Assembly: GCA_022570795.1 (NCBI GenBank)
Contig: JAKUDP010000014.1
Coordinates: forward strand, 372,001-436,000
Reading direction: 5' to 3'
DNA from: Sphaerulina vaccinii
Lineage: Eukaryota; Ascomycota; Dothideomycetes; Mycosphaerellales; Mycosphaerellaceae
DNA length: 64,000 bases
Shown here: positions 43,940 through 55,547 of the stretch, piece by piece
Numbering within the stretch: the stretch's first letter is position 1
Layout of the letters: each line of letters starts with the position of its first letter
The notes under the pieces: generated by a model
The model's database searches: none
Seen by the model: only the letters and a program-made list of their open reading frames with translations
What the model was told of the DNA's origin: nothing
Translations under genes and position numbers: made by a program

Positions 43940-43965
43940 GTTGTTGTATCCTTGTATGCAACAAC
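43940..43965. promoter_or_regulatory. Inverted repeat in the divergent promoter
   Basis: GTTGTTGTAT and ATGCAACAAC form 10 bp arms with one mismatch around a 6 bp spacer. The repeat is about 275 bp from the reducing-PKS ATG and about 510 bp from the methyltransferase ATG. It could be a dimeric factor site or a chance hairpin. Confidence 0.3.
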
Positions 43966-44472
43966 CAGGTTGAGTCGACATGGTATCGACCCATGATCCG
44001 GAGCTCGGTCAGATCCATGTCTAGATATATACCGCACTTGGCTGAGCCTGGGCAAAGTGGAGAGTATCTTCCCCCGCTAAAACTAGATCTGTACATGGCA
44101 TTCCGGCGTACTACGGTCCAATTGCAGCCAGCGACAAGCCAGATCAGGATTATATCGGCGCCAGGCGGGCAATACTCGGCGTAGAATAGGATTTCAAGAG
44201 GTACAGAGCACCAGAGAGAGTTTGATCTACTCATCATGCCACCTCAAGGGTACTGCTCGATGGCGGTAAAGAGTCGCACAATCGCGGACCCTATGAACGA
44301 CCACGTTCTCGATCGTAAGCTCAGGAGAGCAGAGCTCGCTGGTGACTGCAGCTGATATGCCGAGTATTGCTTCGAGTGGACCGTCAACACAACGGCACCA
44401 TCGCAAAATTCAGCATCCTTCTAAACCTTCCATTGAACATCTCACTCGCTGAGCTGTAGTATTGTTGTGAAG

Positions 44473-45814
44473 ATGGCCCCTCTTGCCCCTTTGGTCGAAG
44501 AACTGCTTGTGCAGGCGCGAAAGTACGATGAGCACGTAGCAAGCGGCAGGACAATCCCCGGCGAGCGCGATGCAGATGAGGCATATGTCTCAGCACGTCA
44601 AGCTGTCATTGATGGCGCAGAGATCATCAAGATGCAGGCTATGACGCCTGATCAGATCTTGTTTCAATATCTGAGTCGTGTGTGTTGCATGCAGAGAGAC
44701 TCTTGCACAAAATCCTGCTGACAGTCATGCAAAGGTCTACGACGTGTCCGTTCTCCAAGCTTTCAGCAGACACGACATTGCCAATGCAGTTCCAGATGAA
44801 GGCATCTCATTTGAGGACCTTTCCAAATCTCTCAATATCCACCAACGAGGCCTTGAAAAGATCCTTCGCAAAGCGATGGCTCATGGTGTTTATCAAGAGC
44901 CCACGCCTGGGCTTGTCAAGCATACCGTGGTCTCAGAGATGTTCCGTCTTCCAGGCATTCGATCGCTCAGCAAGTTCAATTATGAAACGGTCCTGCCTAC
45001 GACCCTCAAGCTTCTCGATGCCTTGGAAAAGTGGAATGGATCGCAAGATGCTCGCCACAGCGCTTTCAATATCGCTTTCCAAGGCGACGCAGCAATGAAT
45101 CGATTTCCCGACGAGTCCTGCTTCAAAGCTGTCATGAGTGCGGCAGATGCCAAAGGGCTTTCGTCCTATCCTCTTTGGCAAGAACTCGACAAGCCCGGCA
45201 GCGTCTTTGTTGATGTAGGCGGAAACCACGGATATGGCTCTCTCGCCATCGCAAAGGTGACGAAAAACTTGACCTTTATCGTAGAGGATCAAGAGTCTGT
45301 CATATCCAAAGCTCTCGTACAGGAAGTCCTTCCAGGTGGTGTGTTGTCCGACCCGGAAGCAGGCCATCGCGTCTCCCTGCGGACCTACGACATCTTTTCG
45401 GGACCTCAGCCGGTGCAGCAGGCAGATGTCTACTTTTTCCGTGCCATCTTCCACAACTGGTCGGACATGAACTGCAAAGATATTCTGAAGAACCTTGTTC
45501 CAGCACTGAAGCCTGGAGCACATTTGGTGATTTGCGATGTCGTGGTTCCTGAAGCGTCAGGCGTGTCTTATGAGCAGCAATACTGCAGGTGAGTCCATCA
45601 GCAATCCTTGTTCCCTCTTCGAGACTGCATATCTAATCTTTCTTGTTTCAGGACATCTGATATAGCAATGTACGCTTTGCACAATGCATGCGAGCGCACT
45701 GCGTCTAACTGGAAAGAGGTCCTAGAGTCGGTGGACTCGGGTTTCAAGATCCAGGAACTGTACACTCTTTGGCCAGGCTCTTACCAGCGCTTCGTGCATG
45801 CTATTTGGAACTAG
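44473..45814 (+). CDS. SAM-dependent O-methyltransferase (plant/fungal COMT type)
   Basis: Exons are 44473-44679, 44735-45588 and 45652-45814; introns are 55 bp (GTGTGT donor, GCTGAC branch) and 63 bp (GTGAGT donor). The product is 407 residues. The N-terminal winged-helix dimerisation region includes VYDVSVLQAFSRHDIANAVP and ISFEDLSKSLNI. The catalytic domain has the SAM loop VFVDVGGNHGYGSLAIAK (about 226-243, with Asn where Gly is common) and the catalytic histidine in FFRAIFHNWSD (His309), then LKPGAHLVICDVVVPE. The family methylates phenolic hydroxyls of aromatic polyketides and related metabolites. Its divergent pairing with the reducing PKS, and its position between the two PKS genes, make an aromatic pathway intermediate the likely substrate. 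Confidence 0.93.
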
Positions 45815-46472
45815 AAAATCGAAAAATCTGTTGTCGAATGGCTGGTCAGGGCAGGAGTGTAGATCCTGGAACCTCAATCATAGACCCACTTGTCTCTTGT
45901 CTTGTATGGTAGCGCAACCTCTAGCACACATTGAATAGCAACAGCATTGTCTCTTGTCTTCTCTCCCTCATTCTCTCACGATTATGCATGACATGGATGA
46001 GCGTGAATGGCGCATCTCGCTATATAATATCGTGGCCCCACGAAGCGTCAGATCTTACCAATGCTATGCAATTGTCTTAACGCCCGTACCTGCCCCTGAT
46101 CCGGCGCATCGTTGACGTCGGAGGCGATCAAATTGTTATTTGCCGTAGGAGGAGGGTTCGACAGAACGGGCCAGGAACGAACAACCATGAGGCGGACGAG
46201 GACAATAACAATGACGATATGAATGAGGCCAAAGTATTGAAGGACTTAGGAGTGACGTGGATATATAACAAGAAGATTTGAAATTATTCCGGCGGCGCCA
46301 GAGGTGCTATCCAAGCTTCGCAGTCACGCCATATATCCGTCTAAGCAAGAAGAAGCAAGAAACTCCGAACGCACGCCAGAACCTCCAAGCGCACGTCAAA
46401 AGCTCAGGAAGCATCCCACAACTCCTGCAAGACACGCGGTGCTCTGACACCAGCAATCATAACTACTACAAC
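45815..46472. other. Convergent intergenic region, methyltransferase / non-reducing PKS
   Basis: Two 3' ends face each other. A 66-codon open frame at 46278-46478 (+) is lysine/serine-rich without a motif. Terminator or polyadenylation signals were not resolved. Confidence 0.55.
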
Positions 46473-49400
46473 TCATGATAGGAACTTACCCAGCGCTCTC
46501 TCAATCAATTCGACAAGCTTGTCCGCCTGTGAAGAAGTCAGTCAACAAAACGCTCACCACTGAGATGACACACGACGGGGAGAACTTACATCAGGCGGTA
46601 CCATGATACTGCGATGGTTGCCATCGATAGGCATGCACTCTACGTTATCACCTACCAGCTTCTCCCAACCTCGAGGTCCAAAGTCGGTGCGATCGAAGCA
46701 GAACCACTCACCAATGGCAAGAGGATCAGGAATATCACCAATATCTTCTTTCTTGACATCGCCCATACCTTTGGTAGCCCACAGAATTAAGGTGCCACGT
46801 TTGGGTGTCTTGCCAGCTGCCATGGGCATGGGCTGATACCTGTTCAGCGCTCGGAAGTTCGATATCAGATGTTCTTCGAGTCCTTGACCTGATGGCAGAG
46901 GAGCAAACACATCCTTGAGACCAGTCGCTTCGCACCAGAATGTCCAGAGTTCTTTGGTGGTGTCGATCCATTCTGGAAGTGGTTGCGGCACGTGCATATC
47001 TATGATGATGAGGCCTAGGACTTCTTCGCCAGCCTCAAGGAGTTGCTTGGCCAATTCATACGCGAAGACGCAGCCTGCTGACCACCCTCCGAAGATGTAA
47101 GGTCCATGAGGTTGCTTGGCACGAACAGCCTTGAGGTATAGACTAGAAGCTTGCTCGATTGTGCAGGTGAAAGCTTCGGGATGGTCTACCCATGGCGAAT
47201 GAAGTCCATAGAGACATGTTCCGGAGGGCAAGTTTGGTAGAGCGAGGAAGGAGGTAATGGATCCCGAGCCATCTGGCACGAGGAACACTGGCGGGCGCTC
47301 CTGGTCTGGAGATCCTTGGAGGAGAAAGACTTCCACTTGGTACTCGTCACTAAGGATAGTATCGTCTGGCAAGGCGGACCTAGGAGCAACGGCGTTGACA
47401 TCGATACTGCTTCTTCTGGAAGTAACACTTGATGGCATTGACAGTGGCGTTACAGCCATGTCCCAGGAGTCCGAAGCCGAAGACGAAGAATCATCGACCG
47501 ATGCGGGCGAGACGTTGACTTCTGGGGCCGGAGACGGACCAGGCTTCGCCTTGGACAGCTTGCTGCCAAATTCGGCTCTGATGTCTCCCACAGTGACACA
47601 GTTGCGAATTTTGTTGGACGCCAGTTCTACTCCCTTCTCCGAGCGAAGCTTCGACGTGATGACTATGGTCATCAGAGAATCCACGCCCAAGTCAGCAAGA
47701 GCAGTGGAGTCCGTGAGATGATCAAGGGACCAGCCCGTTTCATGGGCGATGTAGCCAAGGATGTGCTCAACGACATCTGGCTTGTCTGCAGCTGGCGCCG
47801 GTTCGCTTGACGTCCGAGCTGGAGCTGCTTTTACGGCCGCGATACTTGACGTGGTCGTGTCTTTCGAATGCTTCGGGTTGATCTGTGCAACAATCTGCTC
47901 AGATGTCAGTGCAGGAGGTGGACGTGCAGGCAAGGCAGGCGTAGGACGAGTGGCAGGCGCGGCCTTTGCATGCTGAAGACCTCTTCTCGCAATGGTGACA
48001 CGCTTGTAAACCATGTCGGCACATAACGCCACCAGGACATCCCCACGCAAGACGTAGACATCTCCTATAGCACCAGACTCGGTGGGCTTCATATAGGTGT
48101 AGACGGTGTACGTGTGCTCTTCGGACAGCTCTTCTTCGAAGACGATGCCTTCGACAGCGACAGCGATGTAGGCTTCATCTTGACGAGCGTCTGGGTGGCC
48201 ATTCAGCATGTATCCGGCCAGATGGAATACGGTGTCGCGCCAGTAGCAATTCGCTGCTGCTGCACGATCACCACGAGCCGGCACCAGCTTGATAGAGGCC
48301 ACCGCCTCGGTCATATCGTCGTTGAGATGGCATTCTTGGATACCCTGGAAGGCCTCGCCGTAGCCAATGTAGCGCGAGAACAAGCGATAGATGACCGATC
48401 GACGAAGAGTATGCCCGGCGCCCTTTTGGATGCTCTCGACAAGAGCCTTGCAGCGAGCTTGAACAAGGAAGATTGAAGTGGGCCCGCTTTTGGCGCTCAG
48501 ACTTCCGGTACGGCCCAGCCCGATGAACACGGAACCTAATTCTGTCGTCTCCTGGCCCGCTTGAACCGAGAACACAACATCAACTCCTCTACCAGTCGCG
48601 ATCGCCACAGTATGCACCACCGCATCGTCTGTATCAGTGGCGATGACGAGAGGCCGACTCATCTCCAGCTTCGTGAGGACCATGCCGGAGGTGGAAGTGG
48701 CAGATGAGCGGTGCGCTTCGGGCAGCAGTGGCAACGCGTGCTCTGCTGCTGCATACGCCATTTCACAAAACGCGCTGCCTGGGAAAATGGGCGTGCCATC
48801 GACTAGGTGCCCACGCGCCGCAGCAACCATCTCTGGATGGCACACACGCGACGCGAAATGTGCCGTGACGGTGACACTGCCGTCCTCATCTGTGCCTGCG
48901 AACGGCCCCGCAGTGCGATGGTGCAAGAAGGGGCTGATGCACAGCTGGGGCAGCGTGTTGGGCGATGTCACTGCTTGCGCAGGCTGAGATGCTGGTGCTG
49001 GACTTTGGTATGACCACCAGTACTCAGTCGAGTCAAAAGCATAGGGCGCCAGCTCGACCAGCCGCAGTCCAACTTCGAAGTCGCTATGAACGGCCTTCCA
49101 GTTCACGTCCATGCCGTGTACGTGTACAGCCGCGAGCAGCTTATTGAGGGTACTCCAGCACGACTCGGAGCTTCGGAGCGATGGCAGCAGCACTCTTGGA
49201 TCTTTTGTCACGCCACACCCTCGCACCATGGATGTGCAGACAGCGTCAGGTCCGACTTCTACCCACAGCGTCTGCTCATTCGTCAGACCTTCGTCGCGGC
49301 AAGCTGACATGGCTCCAACAAAGTCGACTGCATCGCGCGTCTGTCGCGCCATGTAGGCTGCAGAGAAGACGCCTTCCTCGGGAACAACCTGGCCGTGTAA

Positions 49401-52400
49401 CGTCGATGCCACAGGCACGCGGGGCTTGTTGAACGTTGCCGAGCGAGCGACCTTCTCCAACGCTCCAGCAACCTCTTCCATTTGAGCCGAGTGGAACCCG
49501 TACGCGACTGGAAGCATGGTCGTCTTCACTCCCTTCTGACCATGCAGCCTGCTCTCCAGGACGCCAATCTCCTCTGATGGTCCGCTACACACAGTCACGT
49601 TCGGCGTGTTGATGCATGCTATACAGCTCTTCGGGTAGTCCTTTCCATTCACAAGTCCTTCCACGTCCGATCGCGGAAGAGGAATGACCAGCATGGAGTA
49701 TGTATTCGACTTGCAGCACTGCTTGAGCAGCTCTGTGCGCTTTCCAACGAGATAGATTGTGTCTCCAAGAGACAGCACTCCAGCAGAGTACAGAGCTGCA
49801 TACTCGCCAATGCTATGCCCGACAACCACGCTTGGCTGCAGCCCCCAGTTCCGGAGCATGCCGACCAATGCAATTTGCAGAGCGACCAGCGCAAGCTGCT
49901 CTTGTGCAGCATCGGTAGTTTGGTCCGCACCGGTGTAGAAGTGGAGCACTGATGGAAAGCCGTGTATGTCGCATATGGCTTGACAGCTCTCAATGCTTGT
50001 ACGGAATTGAGGGCTGGTGTTGAACAGTTCACGTCCCATGGATCGGTAGCACGCGCCTTGCCCGGTGAAGGCAAATGCGATGGATTTGGCCTTCCTTAAT
50101 GTGGAGTCAGTGTTGCTCTGTTCTTCGAGAAGACGCAAACCAAGCTCCTTCATGCTTTGGACGACGTATGCACTGCGGAAAGTGTGGTGCTTCATGCGAC
50201 GGGCAGTGGTTGTGTATGCCAGATGTCGGACATGATCGCTGCCGTTGGCCATAACATAGTCGAGCAGACGCCGCTGATTCTTCTTCATGGCAGTGAAGGT
50301 GTGACCCGAACAGACGACAACATGATGAGTCCTGGAGTCAGTCACCTTTTGTCTGGACTTCTGAGGTGGACGCGCCAGAACCATGCAAGAGTTGCCTCCG
50401 GTAGCATCGAAGCAATTGACGACAACTTTCTGGTTGGACTGAAGCTGACGATACGTTCCGTGCGCGACATGAATGTTGCTGGTCTCCAATGGCGGGAATT
50501 CGTGGTTCAGCTGTGCATTTGAATGGAAGCCTGGTTGAGGTGGGATGTTGCCTCCGTGCTTCAACACGTTCAGCGCTTTGATCAGAGCCACAACTGCTGC
50601 AGCAGACTCGCCGTGGCCCACGTTTGCTTTGACGGCACCCATGATCAAGGGCTTGTCAGCAGTTCTGTTCTTGCCGAGAACATTTGCAACTGCGCTGACT
50701 TCGCACATATCTCCAGCACTCGTTCCTGTTCCATGTGTTTCGACATAACCAATGTCCGTGGCTAGTATGGAAGCCTTGCTCAAAGCTTCACCAAACACTC
50801 GCTCTTGGCTACCTTGATGCGGATGTGTGATAGAGCTTGCATAAGCGGAATGGTTCCGAGCGAATCCCTCAATCACACCAAGAATGTTATCGTTGTCCAT
50901 CATGGCATCTTCGACTCGCTTCAGCACTACCACGGCGACCGCCTCGCCACGACAGTAACCATCTATGTCGTCTCGGAAGGTCTTACAGCTTCCTGTTGGC
51001 GACAAGAAACCTCCTTTTGCAAGCCCAGCATACGCACCGGGTGAGCATGCAAGCATACCACCTCCGGCGACTGCCATGTCGCAATCTCTGTTGATGAGAT
51101 TTTGACACGCTGTGATGATGGCGACTGCGCTTGAGCCACAAGCTGAGTCAACTGTGGTCGCTCCTGCTTCCCATTTGAAGAAATGGTGCAGCCTTCCAGC
51201 TCCGAATGCATGCGCAACGGCTGGAACGTAATGAGTGCCAATGCCCTGCTGGTGGTTGATGTCTCTCCAGTCATCGGAACTTTGGCCAAAGAACGCACTA
51301 ATCCTTCTCCGATCAGAGGCAGACGTAGACTCAGGAGCATATCCAGAAGATTCCAGTGCTTCATATGTTGCAAGCAGCAAGAGCCGCTGAATTGGATCCA
51401 TCTGCGCCGCTTCTTTCGGCGATATCTTGAACATAGCTGCATCAAACTCGCCAGGGTGTTCGAGGAAACAGCCGTAGGGCAACTCAGCGTCGGGTCCCAG
51501 AGCGTCTTGCCAGGCATCCAACTCCCAGCGGCTCGCTGGTACTTTCTTGTGCCACTCTTTGCCATCCAGGAGTGACTGCCAGAAGCCATTGATGCTGGAG
51601 TCCGTGCCGGGAAAGCGGCCACCCATTCCAACCACAGCTATCTTGCCCGAGCCGCCGCGCACATATCGTTCTGGCTCAGCTTGGTCAGCATCTACCATGG
51701 AGACTCGGAGACCCTTTCGCTCCAGTGCTTGTTGAAGTGAAGCCACTGCGCTGTCTGCACCGATCGAGATGACTCTAGCTTCGCAGCCACGCGGTAGCGC
51801 TGAGGCAGCGGCGTCCATAGTGTCTGTGAGCTCAAGGCGACGATTGAGAATGTCTTGCAGGATCTTCTCCATGAGCTCAAAGAGCGTAGTCGCATCGTAG
51901 GGTGTGCAGGCGCTGGTCGAGTACACACCGACACTTGACGACAATTGCTTCTGGAGAAGGACAGAGTTGCCAGCAATTTTCTTGAGATCAATTGCCGGCA
52001 AATGACTGGCATGTACTGCTCCACTCGCTCTGTACAGTTCCATGGAGGAAGCGCGGCTGAAAGGGGCGGAATCTCGCAGAAGACGCTTCATGGTCGAAGG
52101 CGCACCAAACACTGTCACCCACGTGTCTGCAGCGACTGCCACATAAGCCCTCTTATGTATCGGAACGTCCTCACTGGTATGGAACCTTGCAAGCTCGGCT
52201 TCAGCTTCATGGAAATGCATTCCTACGATGAGGTACCCCCAGGCGGCATTCGCGCTTTCAACACTCACGGTGCGGTAATGCAGAGCTACGCGCAGGCGGA
52301 AGGATATGCCGACCATCAAGACGGCGAGATTGAGGAGGTTCTCGAGAGAAGTCGCAGCTGCCAATGCTGCGGCAGATAGGAGGCCTGTGCACAGCCCCAC

Positions 52401-52883
52401 AGCGTGAGTCTTGTTGTCCGGTCTGAGAAGGCTTGGATCTTGCTCGACCCTGAGTATCAGCTCTCCTAATCGGGCTATACAAGTCATCACGGTCTGCATA
52501 GTGCCCATCCGATCTTCCAACTCCTCAAAAAGCTCAGGCTCGTCCAGAAGTCTTGTAAAGGCATAGTCATCCTTCGGTATGTCCGTTTCGTGGGCAGGCA
52601 GTTGTCGCAGCTCGATCTGGATTGTGTCGAGTGCATCTCGGAGGAACTTGCGAGTCAATCGCGATGAGTTTCTGGCTGAGGCTACGACGCGACGTAGCGA
52701 GCTGGCGAACTCTGATGTTTGATCGCCGAAGAGGAGAATGGTTTCTGCTGTGGAAGCCATGACAGCTGAAGTCGTGTTGAGACGATGAAGTGATTGTTGA
52801 ATCGAAAGAGTCTCTGTGGAATCGATTGAGTCTCTGCTGATACGATCGAAGCTCGCTGGTCTTCCGCCCCTAGGGGATACCAT
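46473..52883 (-). CDS. Non-reducing iterative polyketide synthase (SAT-KS-AT-PT-ACP-TE)
   Basis: One long exon (52883-46590), then a 63 bp intron (GTAAGT donor, TGACTGAC branch region) and a 17-codon terminal exon (46526-46473); 2115 residues. SAT (about 46-390): GLCTG with Cys165 and VHASHL for the histidine, so starter transfer looks functional. KS (about 412-840): VDSACGSSA, Cys582; ETHGTGT; KANVGHGES. AT (about 935-1250): FTGQGACYRSMG and GHSIGEYA (Ser1024). PT (about 1320-1635): HLVDGTPIFPGS (His1359) and the Asp of WRDTVFHLAGYML (1550). One ACP: LGVDSLMT (Ser1736). TE: GGWSAG (Ser1935), IIIDMHVP (Asp1962) and IDGNHRSIM (His2090). The enzyme folds an unreduced poly-beta-keto chain into an aromatic ring and releases it hydrolytically or by lactonisation. 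The SAT could begin at the second ATG (52760, MASTAETILLFGDQT), which is also a good start. Confidence 0.96.
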
Positions 52884-55547
52884 TGGAACACACTAAATGC
52901 TAATGCCGTCGCCCGTCGACTACAGCTCTCCAGCCCGGCTGGCTACGCTCCTTCTTCGCTTCAGGTCGCCGAGATAGTGAAGGAGCTTCGGCATCGCCGT
53001 CGACTGCCCACTTCTTGATTGAAGACCGCCCCAGTTCTCGCGAGCCCGTGAACGATCTGCGCGAAGGAGGTGGTGACCACAAGCTAGGACGTCCTGGGCT
53101 GCTCGTGTTGAGACGAATCGACACAAATCACGACATCAGACCGCATCGACCGCGCACTAAACACCACACCGCACCCACTACGCCTACACACGCCACTGTT
53201 CCTGGTCTGAAAAGGGAACCTCTGGCTCGGTAGCCTTTTCGCAATCTCGGGCATAACAAGCTGGTGACGACAGGCTGCAGAGGGACCCCTACTGCCCTAG
53301 TTGCTACTAGATCAGACACCACTCCGCTTAGTGCGCACTAGCACTCTTCAATGCCCGGACTGCGAAGTGCATATCTGGTTCGGCGGTTGAGATCTCGGTC
53401 CAACAGTAGGCCACTTGCTCACAGAGAGTGCGTTTGCGAGATCAGCGTATTCGTTCAGTACTCCTATTGCAAAGGGTCAGGGTGGCGATTCACTGAGGCA
53501 TCGATATGGAAAGCCATGGGAGTCAGGACACCGAAGTGTGTACTTCTCCATAGCCGAAGAAAGCCAGCATAGGGCAGCTATCAGCGGCTTACCACTTGAT
53601 GATGCTGACTTGCTACTGTGTGTGCTGGAGAAGCTACTACACCCAAGCCTTCAGCATAGCCAAGAGAAAGTGGTTGTTCCTGAACGCCACTAGCGTCTCA
53701 CACAATTCGTAGCGCTTGCCAGGACCAAACGAATACGGCGCTCGTGGCTTCCAAACCAGACAACTCCATCCTCATCTACATTAGCCAGTGGTCCAGTGAG
53801 CACCTTATAGGGAATCCTGTGGAGAATCGGTCCCCAACTAGTCGCACGCGATCGAGTCACGCATCACACGGGGTCCTGGAATTACCAAGATGCTACTGAA
53901 CTTGCTGGCTCGGTTGTCATATCCAGAGCCTCTCGTCGAGACCACACTCACCAAAACTCCCACATGACACAATGCTACGCACTTTTCTCTTATGCGAGAG
54001 GGCCGACTTGGCATCAGCCGATGTTTGTACGCACTAAACGAGAAACGATGAACTAGGACGATGACTTAGGCAAGATCTCGGGAGCTGAGTATCTGACCGA
54101 GCATGGGTACCTTGAGCGCCAGGCGCTTGCAGTGCAGCCACTGCTTGCACCAACGCCAAGGAAGATTGGTGAACTTAGTGTCAAATTGCGGAATCGGGCA
54201 ATCTTGAGAATCGGGTTGCAGTGAAACCTAAGTTATTCTAGTTCTCAAAACCTTCGGGCCTCCGAACTCTTATAGAAACAGCATTCTATTACACATTTTG
54301 AAGCACTTTGACGAGAAAACTACCCCGGTCGACCTGATCTCATTAGCTTTGATGCTGCGGATGCTCCGGATGCCATCAATTCTCTTCAATTCTGCTCGAT
54401 TTTGTTCTTATAGAACGTGTTTCTATAAAAAATCCGAGGCCCGAAGGTTTTGAGAACTAGAATATCAATCGAGCGGATTGGACAAGCACACCAGGTTACA
54501 GGGATACCTGGGACGTCTGTGCTCAGGTTCAGCCTAAAGCTGTCTAAGCTCCCTAGGATCACTAAGCAACTACATACACTGACCTGCACACGGTGCCCTG
54601 GCACATGAAGAAGGAACGAAATGCGCGCAGCACGTCTGCATGCTTGTTCTACCGAGAAAGAATCCAGATTCGGCGAGTTGAATATCAGTGATCAGACGGA
54701 ATCCAAAGCGCGTATCGAGTCACCTATAAACGATGCCAACAACTAATTCCGTGGGATGTTTACCATCGTCTTCTGGGATGTCTCGCGCTCACTCGATCGG
54801 ACTTTGGACTGCCCTGCCAAGACTCGGTCTCGGTCTCGGTCTGACCAGAGCCTTCGGCAGCACGCAGTAGAACCTTGTGAGTCGCAAGCCAATCCATGAT
54901 GCGTGTGGTGTCACGCCACAGATATCTTTTATGACTGCACGCCTCTGGCCTTGAAAAGAGGAAGAGATACTGGAGGAGCAACGAGACTCCCTCCGGACGT
55001 TCGTTGATTACGAGCGACGTTGATCTAAAGTTAGTGTGCGCGGCCGTCCACCGCGCGGACAAAAGTCGCATACGGTCAAACAACAAGAAAGGACTCCGAT
55101 CTGTTCGCAACAGCAGTAGAGCGATGGGATGACACCGGACATGTGCACGCCGACCTTGGGCCAGGACATGGGCGTTGTGCCTTGAGATTCTTTCCGTACT
55201 CGTTCCTGCCACATGCGAACCTCATCGTTTTTGAGTTCAATTCTAGAGAAGTACCGAAGAGTGTACCTGAGCCGGACTCAACGCGCCATTCAGGCCTTTG
55301 TCTAGCGTTGTGGCGGGCGCTCTGGGCATACAACATGCTTGTCCGCTTCGCCAAGCTACACTTTGAACGATGATCTGGGAACGTCACGAAGCTGCGTAGA
55401 GCCCGCGCGATTTCGCACGAGGCCGCGTGCAGCCTGCTCGGCTTAGCGCCCTCACACGACAACGATACCAGTGTGACTTCAGCACCCTGCGCGACACATA
55501 CGAAGGCATAGGCACTTCGCAGGCAGGAGAAAAGAGATATCGTGACA
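52884..55547. other. 2.7 kb divergent intergenic region between NR-PKS and ABC transporter
   Basis: No supported gene was found. It contains a 227 bp MITE-like element (listed separately). Short open frames at 53015-53233 and 53415-53693 (+) and 54760-55212 (-) have no recognisable domain. The last is Arg/Leu-rich with a stretch RYLWRDTTRIMDWLATHKVLL that might be a remnant. The expected promoters of both flanking genes lie at its ends. Confidence 0.55.
54236..54462. mobile_element. MITE-like element with terminal inverted repeats
   Basis: The left end (from 54236) reads TTCTAGTTCTCAAAACCTTC and the right end (to 54462) is its exact reverse complement. The first 27 bp of the two ends match perfectly and similarity continues with small gaps for about 50 bp (both reach TTATAGAAACA). 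The element is 227 bp, has no coding capacity, and is bordered on both sides by TA. A TA duplication is typical of Tc1/mariner-type insertions, so this is probably a non-autonomous derivative. No transposase source lies in the window. Confidence 0.8.

Larger units (their letters stand above)
43667..44472. promoter_or_regulatory. Shared divergent promoter, reducing PKS / O-methyltransferase
   Basis: The 0.8 kb region separates two divergent start codons, so both genes can be driven from it. It contains a CGG-N10-CCG palindrome (43823-43838) of the kind bound by Zn(II)2Cys6 factors and a 10 bp inverted repeat (43940-43965). A minus-strand open frame at 43734-44237 has no protein-like motif. Confidence 0.6.

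Noticed and set aside
43734..44237. 167-codon minus-strand open frame in the PKS/OMT promoter
   Set aside because: Arg/Ser/Cys-rich without domain character and with a poor start; more likely promoter sequence.
54760..55212. 150-codon minus-strand frame between NR-PKS and ABC gene
   Set aside because: One segment looks protein-like, but no family, start context or splice partners could be found. Kept only as a remark on the intergenic region.
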